A stretch of DNA of 64,000 nucleotides from Cyanophora paradoxa (Eukaryota; Glaucocystophyceae; Cyanophorales; Cyanophoraceae), in contig QPMI01000010.1 in NCBI GenBank assembly GCA_004431415.1, positions 124,001 to 188,000 on the forward strand, given 5' to 3'. The translations under genes were made by a program, and so were the position numbers. Shown here piece by piece: positions 21,670-30,373 of the stretch. The notes under the pieces are model-generated. The model had not been told where the DNA came from. It worked only from the letters and a program-made list of their open reading frames with translations, and searched no databases. Numbering within the stretch: the stretch's first letter is position 1; each line of letters begins with the position of its first letter.

Positions 21670-24600
21670 ATGGGAGCGCATCAGGACAAGCTGCTTGCCC
21701 GCGTTGAGGAACCGCCAGCAGCTGCGGGAGCGTTCGATGTGCTGCCGGATGCCCTTCTGGGCGATGTGTTCAAGGCGCTCGGCCCGCAGGCGAGTTGGCG
21801 CCTGCGAGGCGTGTGCAGGTTCGCGTCCTCTCCTGCATGCTGCGCTGCGCTTCGTAGCTAACGTCGAAGCGGAGGCGGTGGCGGCGGGTGGTGGAGGAGA
21901 CGGAGTGGGCGAGCTTCGAGCTGCGGATCAAGGCCGCGGACGTCGACGTGTCTCCGCCAGCTGCAGCGGCAGATGCGGCAAGCGGTGCGGGACCCGAGCA
22001 GAGCGACGAGAGCGCGTACGGCGCACTCTCGGCGCTGTTCGAAAGGCGGAGGCTGCGGCTCAGCGCGGGCGCGAGCGTCTCGCTTAGGCCGGAGCTCTCG
22101 CGGCTCGTACCGTTCGACCGCATCAGCGAGAGAAGTCGCGATGCGGCGGAGCAGATCCACCGGCGCAGAGTAGAGGCGGCGTGCAGCCTTCTCAGCGCCA
22201 TCGCGCGCAGCGCTAGCCACAGCGGCTCGGCTCAGCCGCGCGAGGTGTCCATCGAGTTTTTCAAGAGCACAGAATACCTTTTCTGCGACCACGACTCCGA
22301 CGTCGACGAAGCAGTCGAGGCTGCGCGGTGTCTCGTTCGACAAGTGGGCCGCGGCTTCGTGCGCGACTCCCTGCTTGAAGCGCTGCGGGCGCTGCGCATG
22401 CGGCCGCCGGACGGGGCGGCGAGCGCTCTGGAGAGCCTTAGCGTCGGCTTCGGCTGCAGCTCGGCGACCGGTCGCGAGGCCTCTGCCAATTTTATCCCGT
22501 GGCCGGCCGCCGCCGAGCTGCGCGCTGCCTTCGCCCCCTTCAGCCAGCTGCGCTCCCTCTCCCTGTTCTTCGGCGACCTCGACGACGGCGCTGTCCCGGA
22601 GGGCGCGGCGGCGGCCGCCGCCGCCTGCCCCCTCCTCCAGTCCATCCGGGTCTGCGCCAGGCGCGACTCCGAGTCGGGGGTCCTGGCGGCCCTCGCGCCC
22701 CTGGCGCACCTCGAGCGGATCGCCCTGGTGTCGACGTCGGCAGTGTATTCCGACCTCACCGGCGGCCTTGTGGCGCTGGCCGACGGAGCCGCCGGAAAGT
22801 GCCTCCGCTCCATCGCGTTCGTGACCAAGACGGGGCTCGACAAGTGCGCGCGCCTCCTCCTCATCCTCGGCCTCGATCCGATCCGGATAGCCGCTGCTGG
22901 CTCCCCCATCGATCTTAAGTCTTCTTCGATCCGGCTGGCTCCTCATCGATCCGGATCGCCGCCCCAGCCAGGCTGCCCTGCCCTGCCCCTCCATCGATCT
23001 TAGGTCTTCTTCCTTCCTTCCTTAAGTCTTCTTCGCGCGCCTGCTCCTCGCCTCGGCCTCGATCCGACCCGGATAGCCGCTGCTGGCTCCCCCATCGATC
23101 TTATGTCCTCTTCCTCTCTTCGCTCGCAGGGAGCGCGCCCTCGCGGGCCGGTCGTCGAGGTTCTTCCCCGGGTTCCTGAAGCCCTTCTCCGACGGCGCCC
23201 TCGTCGCCCTCGGCCGCATGCCGCGCCTCGAGTCCATCCGCCCCCTGGAGGTCTCCGCCCGGTCTAAGCCTCGGGGCCTTCTGTGTGCCCGATATTAGAG
23301 CCCTTATGTCATGAAAGCCTCGCCTCTTTGGAATTAGAGTCCATCGTTAACAGTAGCCTTAGTAGTAGACGAAATTATTTAAGCCCTAGATCCTTAACGC
23401 TCCATACGCCCTCTCGAGGTCTTATGTCATTGAAGCTCGACGCGAAAAAGCTCGCCCCCTCGAGCCTTATATATGTGTTAATAAAAGCCCTTATGTCATG
23501 AAATTCTCGCCTCTATAAATTAGAGTCCATCGTTATCAAGCTTAAGCCCCGCCCGGCCCGCGGCCGGCGCCGGCCCTCGCGCGCAGCTCGACGCGGACAA
23601 GCTCGCGCCCTCGGCCGTCCTGGCCCTCGGGCGCGCCGCGGGCCTGCGCGAGGCGCTGCTCCGAATCGAGGCGAGCGGCGGCGACGCCTCCAGGAACTCG
23701 GCCTTCGCGCGCGCCCTCGCTGAAGCGATCTCGAGCCTGCCCCGGCTTGAGAGGCTCGGCATCGACTTCTACGGTGAGAGATCGCGAGCGCTCTAGATCT
23801 AGACAGGCCCTAGACGGATCAGACAGATCCTGGAGAGATCGAGCGCCGGGGAGCGTCCCCTGCGGGCCCCGAGCGCTAGCCTTCTCACCGCATCGGTGCT
23901 CTAGGATCTCTCTAGGCCCGCCGATGCAGGCAGATCCTAGACGGATCGAGCGCCCTCGGCCGCCCCTGCGGGCCCCGAGCCGAGCCGCTCACCGCCGCTC
24001 GCTCGAGCTCGCGCAGACATGCTCGCCGCCTGGAGCTCTGCGGACGTCTCCTCGCTCCTCGGGAGCCCCGGCGCGCGGCGGGCCCTGACCGACCTCTTCG
24101 TCGGAGTCACGGACGAGCACGGCCCGCTCCGGCTGGAGGCGGCCGCGGCGGGGGCGATCGCCGCCCTCCCCTCGCTCCGGCGCCTCCGCTTCCTCTGCGA
24201 CATCCGGTCCCTCGAGCCCGCCGCCAGGCGGTCCTTCGAGGTGCCCGAGACTCCGGCGCACTTGGGCGCACTTGAATTCAAGCTTAAGCTTATATAATTA
24301 AGCCTAGGTTGCCGCCCGACCTGCCTGACCCTAGGCCACCCCCCTAGCTTAAGCTGGGCGCACTTGAGTTCAAGCTTAAGCTTATATGATGAAGCCTAGC
24401 TATAGGTTGCCGCCCTACCTGCCTGACCCTAGGCCTCCCATCGATATGAAGCCTTACTTAGCGCGCCCCGGCCCGGCCCAGGCCCTGGCCCTCTGCGCGG
24501 GCACACTTCAAGCTTATATAGCCAAGCTCCGGCCCTCTCTGCCCTCTGAGCCTTGACGTTCCTTCGCGCCCCTGCGCAGGCCCTCTGCGCGGGCCTGCGC

Positions 24601-24717
24601 CCCGAGGTCGCCGTGGAGGTGGAGGTGAGCCACTACTGCGACGAGGAGGCGGGGGCGGCCTTCGAGGCCGTCTTCGCGGGGCGCACGCGGCCCTCCCCGG
24701 GGGCGCCGAGGGCGTGA
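21670..24717 (+). CDS. F-box protein with leucine-rich repeats
   Basis: The first exon opens MGAHQDKLLARVEEPPA and carries an F-box: FDVLPDALLGDVFKALGPQA, SWRLRGVCR, continuing after a short intron as RWRRVVEETEW. F-box proteins dock substrates to SCF ubiquitin ligases through SKP1. The long second exon (about 21880-22870) contains leucine-rich segments such as LEALRALRM, FSQLRSLSLFFGDL, CPLLQSIRVC and LAHLERIALVS. Later exons continue the pattern: LVALGRMPRLESIRPLEV (about 23200), LPRLERLGIDFY (about 23740), IAALPSLRRLRFLC (about 24165) and a last exon ALCAGLRPEVAVEVEV ending at 24717. The penultimate junction (about 24252) needs a GC donor. Introns between these exons contain degraded copies of the neighbouring exon ends, making exact boundaries in 22870-23600 ambiguous. 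Nearby UBA1 is not evidence of a functional link. Confidence 0.75.
22846..23105 (+). repeat. Duplicated exon end inside an F-box gene intron
   Basis: The segment at about 22846-22921, from the exon 3' end (CTCCTCCTCATCCTCGGCCT) into the intron, recurs at about 23036-23105 with few changes; both include GATAGCCGCTGCTGGCTCCC. A partial third copy lies between. See findings. Confidence 0.75.
23296..23540 (+). repeat. Intronic echoes and duplicated AT-rich segment in the F-box gene
   Basis: A unit containing TTATGTCATGAAA and TTAGAGTCCATCGTTA occurs at about 23303-23350 and again at 23490-23536. Between them, about 23435-23467 (GAAGCTCGACGCGAAAAAGC) resembles the next exon at about 23584 (CAGCTCGACGCGGACAAGC). 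Confidence 0.65.
24250..24450 (+). repeat. Two-copy tandem repeat in the last F-box gene intron
   Basis: GGGCGCACTTGAATTCAAGC at about 24263 and GGGCGCACTTGAGTTCAAGC at about 24356 begin two copies of a roughly 93-bp unit that also contains GGTTGCCGCCC and CCTGCCTGACCCTAGGCC. The unit starts with sequence from the preceding exon end and donor. Confidence 0.8.
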
Positions 24718-25059
24718 CGAGGGCGGGCGCGGGCACGTGTACCCCCTCCTCTTCGGCGCCAGTCTCCGCGAGCCCCTCCCGAGCTTCCGACCCCGCCGGC
24801 GCCCTGGTACTCCTACCATCCTGCATCTCAACCCCCTGCCCGTCTCATTGCTACCCCGGGCCCGGCCTTAGGCCTCCCGCCCCACGCCTTCCCCCCGGAG
24901 TCCTCTCCCCCGGCCCGTGTACCCCTCCCGCCCGTGCATCTCGGGTCCCATGTGTAATTTTATGGTACACTGTAGTGGTACATGCTGTACAAGGTCGGCG
25001 GCGCCGGGGCGCCGCCCGGCCGGCGGGCGGGCGAGCGGGGCGCCCCGGGCCGAGGCCTA
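24718..25059. other. Intergenic spacer between convergent genes
   Basis: Pyrimidine-rich 3' flank of the F-box gene (many CCCC and GTACCCC motifs) meeting the 3' flank of the kinase gene near 25059. No gene seen. Confidence 0.45.
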
Positions 25060-26539
25060 CTAGAGGGCGGGGAGGGCGGCCTGGAGGGCGGCGTGGAGTG
25101 CGCGGTACCCCGGGCGCGCGTCCGGGTTCGAATCCCAGCAGCGGACGAGGAGGGCCCGCAGCGGCTCGGGCCAGGACGGGTCCACGGGCGGGGGTACGCG
25201 GCCCTTCTTGTGGCAGTCCTCGAGCTTCTCGTTGGGCGACAGCAGCTCCTGCATGCGATCAAATTCAGACGCCGGATCAAATTCGAATTCGAATTCGAAT
25301 TCGGAGTTGGCGTACCCAGATGACGAGGGCGAGGCTCCAGGCGTCGTACGCCTCCGTCTGGTCAAGGTAGTCGTCCGAGGCTGCCTCCTGCCCCGGGTAC
25401 GGCTGCTCGGCCGCATGGCGCGGCCGCGGGTGGGGGGGGTACTGCGTCCAAGGCGCACCGGGGGGGCGTACAGCTCCGAGTGGCCGCCGCTGAAGTCGCA
25501 GAGCTTCCAGAGCGGCCGGCCGTTCGCGGACTCGAACACGAGGATGTTCTCGGGCCGGATGTCCCCTGCGCCCGGATCAAATTAGATCGGCCCGGATCCA
25601 ATCTCGAATTTCGGATCAGATCAAATCCGGCTGACCGTGGACGATGCCGCGGGCCGCCAGATAGACCAGCGCCTCGGCAACGCACAGCATGCCGAGCACG
25701 ATCTCGCGCGGGCCGCCCAGCGGCCGCGCCGGGGTACGCAGCGTCCCCTCCGCAAGCTCCGTCACGATCAGCATAATCGACGGCGACGGGGAGCTTCCGT
25801 AGAACTGCATACCCCGCGGATCAAATTTCGATTCGGACCGAGTGCGGATCGATATTAAATCAAACTCGCCTTGACGATGTTCGGGTGATCGAGCGTGCGG
25901 AGGACCGCAATCTCGGCGTGAACAGCCGTTGGGCCTCGCGAAAGAGCGCCCTGCATGATCAGCTGCGCGTACGCTCGGGCTCAGCCGCAAAAGGGCGATC
26001 GGAGGGGGCGCGGGGGTCCAGGGGGGGGGCCGGACCCGCTTGATCGCCACGGGGTGGCCTCTCCAGCTGGCGGGAAACACCTTGCACCCGTACCCCTTCC
26101 CGATCTGCGCGACTGTCAGCGCGCGCGCCACGCTGCGTGCCCGCGCGAGGCCTCTCGGAGGCAAACCAGGTGCTCGTAGTCGATCTGCACGCGAGCGCGC
26201 GTTAGCACCATTACAAGAGGTACGATCGCATTGAAACTTGCGCGCGCACCTCGAGCTCTTCCTCGGGTATGATTCCGTCGGCGGGCAGCTCCGGCCGCGG
26301 CGCCGGCGCCACCTTCCGCTCGACGTCCGCGCCACTAGACTCCCGTGCAGGACTCGCGTCGGACGCCTGCCCGCCAGGATCCCGGTCACCGCACAGGGCC
26401 AGGTAAACAGCACGTATGCAATTCTGCCGGGGCGCCGGTGATTGAGCAAAGCGGCACGCACATCGCGCACGTCGCCCACCGGCTCAGGGTGCGTCGCCGC
26501 GTCGCTCTCGACCTGATCGGAGAGAAGGTCATCATTCAT
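25060..26539 (-). CDS. TKL-like serine/threonine protein kinase
   Basis: Starts MNDDLLSDQVESDAATHPEP at 26539. Exons then give IIPEEELE (about 26270), IDYEHLVCLRE, the glycine loop IGKGYGCKVFPASWRGHP with VAIKRV (about 26110-26035), HAEIAVLRTLDHPNIVK (about 25915-25870), FYGSSPSPSIMLIVTELAEG, then GIVHG spliced to DIRPENILVF (catalytic loop HGD instead of HRD), LCDFSGGHSELYAPP (DFS instead of DFG), DDYLDQTEAYDAWSLALVIW and the C-lobe RALLVRCWDSNPDARPGYRA. Stop at 25060. The VAIK lysine, catalytic Asp and DF motif aspartate are all present, so activity is possible despite the HGD and DFS changes. The WxxNPxxRP-type C-lobe ending fits TKL/tyrosine-kinase-like families. The APE region is poorly resolved. 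At least one intron (about 26157) uses a GC donor; three introns share a GATCAAATT motif. Confidence 0.8.
25281..25305. repeat. GAATTC hexanucleotide tandem repeat in a kinase intron
   Basis: Four tandem AATTCG units (ATTCGAATTCGAATTCGAAT). It lies inside an intron whose read-through gives a meaningless EFEFEFEF string, which is why I exclude it from the coding sequence. Confidence 0.8.
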
Positions 26540-27563
26540 GACCGCTTCGCGATGCGATGCGCGGCCGCGCCCCTAGCTCGAATTCCGCCGAGCGCAAGGC
26601 GTGCCGGCCGCGGGCCGCTGCGCATGCGGGCGCCGAAGCGCGCAGCAGCACGCACGCAGCTGCGCGCACCTTCGAGCATGCGGACAGTTCCCGTTGCTTC
26701 TGTACTTGAACCGGCCGGGCAGTAACCTGGCGGAGCATCGGAGCCGCTGGGCTGGTCCCCGCGATTACGCCTCGAGCTGCTGCGTGCGGCCGGTCGAAGG
26801 GCGAGACGGCGGCAGAAAGTCAAAAGAAGAGAGAGAAGTGCTAATGAGCGGCGGGACTTCGGCGCAGCATGCACGGGACCGCAGCAAGTATGAGCTGGAG
26901 CAGTATTGCGGCTGGTTATAGAGCGAACCGCTGCGAACGAAGGGATCGATACCCGTCGGAGACCCATGAACACAGACCAGACGTCCGTACCCTGGGAGCC
27001 GTGGCATAACACTGGCATTGGCAGCAACCTCAACGCCTATAGCTAGCGACAGCGCACTCGATGCCCCGCCCGGTTGACGAGCGATCACTCGTCGCGGCCG
27101 AGAGGAAGCGGCGGCCGGAGCCCGACTCGCCGGCGTCCCCTCGCTGCCCCGCGAGCGTACGCGAGGAAGCGGTGGACGTTTCGAATGTGGAGTCAGAGTG
27201 CAGATCGAGCGCATCCACAGCGCACGCGCTCGGGGCGCGTCTCCGGCTCTTCTCCCGCTCGACATCGACGTCCCGATCCACCAGCGGCGAAAGGCTGGCC
27301 TGCCAGAGCTGTTCAATCGTAGATGTCGCTTCGCCTTCGGGCTCTGTCGCCAGAGTGCTTCCGCGCCGGCGCCGCACCTCTGCATTCCACCTTGAGCTTA
27401 AGTACCGCGCAGGTCGAGAGTAGCCTCGCGTACGAGCAAAATTCGGATGGAGAGTTCGTGATGTGAGTGCTTGCCACGGGATAATGCCTTCGGCTCTCCA
27501 TGTCCGGCGCTAGCAGCTCCCGCCTAATCAAATCCGTGCAGTCGCCTCGCGCTGAACTTCGAT
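26540..27563. other. Region without a confident gene
   Basis: Upstream flank of the kinase gene. The stretch around 27030-27377 on the minus strand reads STIEQLWQASLSPLVDRDVD and could be an exon, but no ATG, splice partner or known domain supports it. A first exon for the gene at 27564 may also lie here. Confidence 0.3.
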
Positions 27564-28198
27564 GTTCCGCGCAGAGATTTGGATATCGCGTTTCATCGGA
27601 CGGACGGGGAGGAGGAGAGCGTCGCGTACACTCGCCAGCACCGGCTCGCGCCCCTCGTCGTCGACCGGGAAGCAACGCTGGCGCTGGCCTCCTTGCTCGG
27701 CGTGCCGCCGAGGGAAAGCGCAGCTGCGGAACTCTTCCGCGGTCTGCTTGCGACGCTCGCGGAGCGGAGTGGCATCGACGCCGCGCCTTTCCTTCGGTTC
27801 TTCGAAGTGAGCGCTCGACCCGCCGGGGCTCTCCGCGGCCGCAGAGGGGAGCAGGCCACAGCAGCTGAGATCTGCATGCGCTCCCGCAGAAGCACGCGGC
27901 ACACCTGATGGCCGGCGCGGATGAAGAGGAGGAGGAAGCGGAGGAGGGCAAGCGAAGCGAGGGAGGTGGCGAGCGGGAGCCGCAGGCGGCCCCGCAGCCT
28001 GCCTCCGCCAGCGCCCAGCTGCAGCCCGCGGACGTGGGCGTGGCAGCGCTGCCGCAGCCGCCAGCCGCATCGTGCCCGTCGACGACGACGACGTACCCGC
28101 CGCGCTGCCCTGGGGGAGGGGATGGCTCGCCCTGCAGCCCCGGAGGAACGCGTACGCCCCCGCGCAAGCTACCCCGCTTCGCTGTGGCCGCTGGCTAG
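27564..28198 (+). CDS. Hypothetical acidic protein, 5' end unresolved
   Basis: Two exons with a coherent junction: an acceptor near 27570 opens DLDIAFHRTDGEEESVAYTR, RLAPLVVDREATLALASLLG and GIDAAPFLRFFE (to about 27806). A GTGAGC donor joins an exon at about 27891 giving KHAAHLMAGADEEEEEAEEG, then a Gln/Ala/Pro-rich tail ending RFAVAAG before the stop at 28196-28198. The first exon looks like a folded, Leu/Ala-rich domain, and the acidic run could be a linker or nuclear acidic patch. No family recognised. No start codon is visible in the first exon, so at least one upstream exon is missing. Open minus-strand frames overlap it, but none has a coherent exon structure. Confidence 0.35.
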
Positions 28199-28703
28199 CT
28201 AGCGGAAGGCCATCGACGTCCGTTCCGCTAGGCCTAGGCTGATTAGCATTGAACAGTGGTTAGATTACGTTCTTGTAGGGATTTTGAGCGGTATGGGACA
28301 TCTATTAAATTCTTCGATCGTAGCTATAGCTCAGGGCCTCGAGGTCGGGCTTCCGCACCGTACCCCAGGCCTAGGGAGCCGGGGCAGCCTTGGCGCCCAC
28401 GGCCAGCGGCAGGGGCTCGAGCGCACTGCGGCACTCGAAGCCCCGCCCGGCCGCGGTACTAGACGACGAGCGGGCCCCCAGAAACTCGGAAGCCTTCGAA
28501 GGCGGCACCTCGGCGGATCGTCGAAACAAAAAAGTAATGGAAAATAAGACACATGTACACGACTCGGCGAGCCGAGCATAAATTACACCAGCACGGGCAG
28601 ACTCCTCTTGAAACTAATCCCTGCACTACACTCAGTGAATTATCCTGCTGATCCGAAGGTTCTAAGAAAGCAAGGCGATCGTGGAAAAGATGCAAAGCAA
28701 TGG
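28199..28703. other. Intergenic spacer between convergent genes
   Basis: No gene seen. Moderately AT-rich at 28215-28330 and 28520-28640, with a short GC-rich block in between (about 28340-28460). Confidence 0.45.
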
Positions 28704-29828
28704 CTACGCCCAGTCCTTGAAGACGAGGCCCTTGCCCGTTGTCGCGGGCGCAATCTCCTGCGGGAGGTCGTGCAGGTTGACCCTGGCGGGTACAACGTCA
28801 GCAGTCGGCTGCGGGTGTGGGGGGGGGGCAGAAGGGGTCGGCGGGGTACAGCGCACTCGGGGTGGAGCATGCGGGCCCGGGTACGCCGCTTCCGCTCGAG
28901 AACGACGCCGACGAGCACCGCGGCGATCACGAGCGTCACGAGCATCGTCGCTGCGCGCGCGGGCGTACCCCCGTGAGGAGCGGTCGCGGGGGCGGCCCGG
29001 CGGGGGCGGGCGCCCGCACCGACAATGACGACAACGGGACTCGAGCCGGAGCCGCCGCTGCTGGCCGCGCTCTTCTCCTCGGCGGACTTGGCGGGATTGT
29101 CGAGCACGATGGAGAAGTATACTATGCGCACTTCCCCTGCGCTCGCGCTCAGCGGCGCGCGGCAGGGGCGCGGCGCGGCGTGGCGCGGGCTCACCGATCC
29201 CTGGGATGCTTAGGTGGGAAAGCTGGCCTGCTAGGGCGTCAGAGCGAAGCCGATCGGCGGCGGCGCATGCGGGCGCGCCTGACTGCTTCTGCTTCTCGAG
29301 GTTGCGTGCCGCGTCCAGCGAGGGAAGGGCGGCCGCGTCGCTGTCAGGCTTCGGCGTGATGCGGAAGTTCACGACGACGCTGTCCAGCGCCGGGACGATC
29401 TGCAACACGAGGCAGCGGTCCGCAGCGACGTTCATCAAGGTCGCCAGCGCCCTGCAGCCGCGCGGGTCGAAGGGGGGTCGGGGCCGGGGGTCGGGAAGGT
29501 CGGGCGCTCACCCTGCCATCGTCCGCTGCAAATCGCGGGAAGCGGTGAGCTTGGCAGCCGTAAACTCTCCTTGCTCCTGAAAGGTGAAGGCAACCGTCGT
29601 GCCCTGAGTTGCGAGGGCCGTCAGCTTGATTGCAGAGCTTCCGAACGAACGCGCGGGCCGGACTCGGCGCACGGGGATGGAAATGTCCGAGGACTGTGCC
29701 CAAGCCAGCGCCAGGCAGCTCAACAGCACCAGCGCGTGCAGCGCCGGGGCGCGGCTGGGAGGCCGCAGGCCCCGCCGGGGAGCTCCTCTCCCCGTCATCT
29801 CCGAGTTCTTGGCATACGAAATGGTCAA
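28704..29828 (-). CDS. Single-pass type I membrane protein of unknown function
   Basis: Exon 1 begins MTISYAKNSEMTGRG at 29828, or at the internal ATG (MTGRG) at 29798. It contains a signal peptide core (ALHALVLLSCLALAWA, cleavage plausible after AWA) and an extracellular segment (SSAIKLTALATQGTTVAFTF, AAKLTASRDLQRTMAG). Exon 2 (about 29470-29290) has FDPRGCRALATLMNVAADRC and SVVVNFRITPKPD; the next exons read ALAGQLSHLSIPGI and RIVYFSIVLDNPAKSAEEKS. Splicing SSPVVVIV to ATMLVTLVIAAVLVGVVLER creates one strong transmembrane helix, followed by a basic KRR stop-transfer. A short cytosolic tail ends GLVFKDWA at 28704. The extracellular part has two cysteines in one exon; no domain recognised. 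Surface or endomembrane location is inferred from the signal and helix. Confidence 0.65.
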
Positions 29829-30373
29829 GCGTAAAAACCGCCTGTAGCCAAGCAGCCTGGTTTTCTGCCGAGACCTCTAGGCAGGGTACACGGGTGCCCG
29901 GTTTGCGGGTGAAGCCGTCTGAAGAGCAGCCCTGGGTTCGTGTTGTGTGAAGGAAGAGTCGGCGTACTCAACAAGTGCGCCGGCTGCTTCACCTTCTCCG
30001 CCGCCTCCAGCCCCGCAAGTACAAAAACCAGCAAGCCAACCAGCGCCGCCAAGCGCCCCGCCACCCGCGCCCGTAGAGAAGCCGAACGCTCCAGTAAGTG
30101 ACATCCTCCCTCCTCAGGTTAGGACGGGGCATGCCTGAGGAGGAAGCCAAAGAGAGACAGCCCAAAAAGCAAAGAGTAGAAGTGCGTGCAGGACCCTCAT
30201 TACCGCCTTTTAAATGACTCGGAAACGCTAGCGTGCGCCCGCGAGGCGAGCGCTTCACGCGGGGCCTTAGCTAGAATGTTCATTCCCCGGTCATCCGAAC
30301 ACGACCACGCGAACGTCGCATCTCAAGCGCTCTCTCGCCGAACTGACAAGAGCCACTCTACGCGCAGGAACCG
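29829..30373. other. Divergent spacer upstream of UBA1, with possible 5' exon
   Basis: Between the type I membrane protein (-) and UBA1 (+). A Pro/Ala-rich open stretch (about 29947-30092, PQVQKPASQPAPP) ends at a perfect GTAAGTGAC donor, and a matching acceptor sits at 30363-30367 just before UBA1. Joined, it would add NAP/EP before the UBA1 ATG. It has no ATG of its own, so it is either a 5' UTR exon or part of a longer N-terminus. Confidence 0.4.

Noticed and set aside
21858-22994. 378-codon minus-strand open frame
   Set aside because: Shadow of the F-box gene's large exon; the plus strand gives regular leucine-rich segments and an F-box, the minus strand gives no domain.
25115-25145. tRNA-like GGGTTCGAATCCC on the plus strand
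   Set aside because: It is the antisense of the kinase C-lobe codons for WDSNPDARPG and lacks the rest of a cloverleaf. A similar GATTCGAACCC near 730 is inside a DAP3 intron and also lacks other arms.
25250-25320. EFEFEFEFDPASEFDRMQ as kinase coding sequence
   Set aside because: Encoded by a GAATTC tandem repeat between a GTACGC donor and a CATGCAG acceptor; removing it restores a normal kinase C-lobe.
27030-27377. Minus-strand exon STIEQLWQASLSPLVDRDVD
   Set aside because: Looks protein-like but has no ATG, no consistent splice partners and no recognised family; noted under the spacer only.
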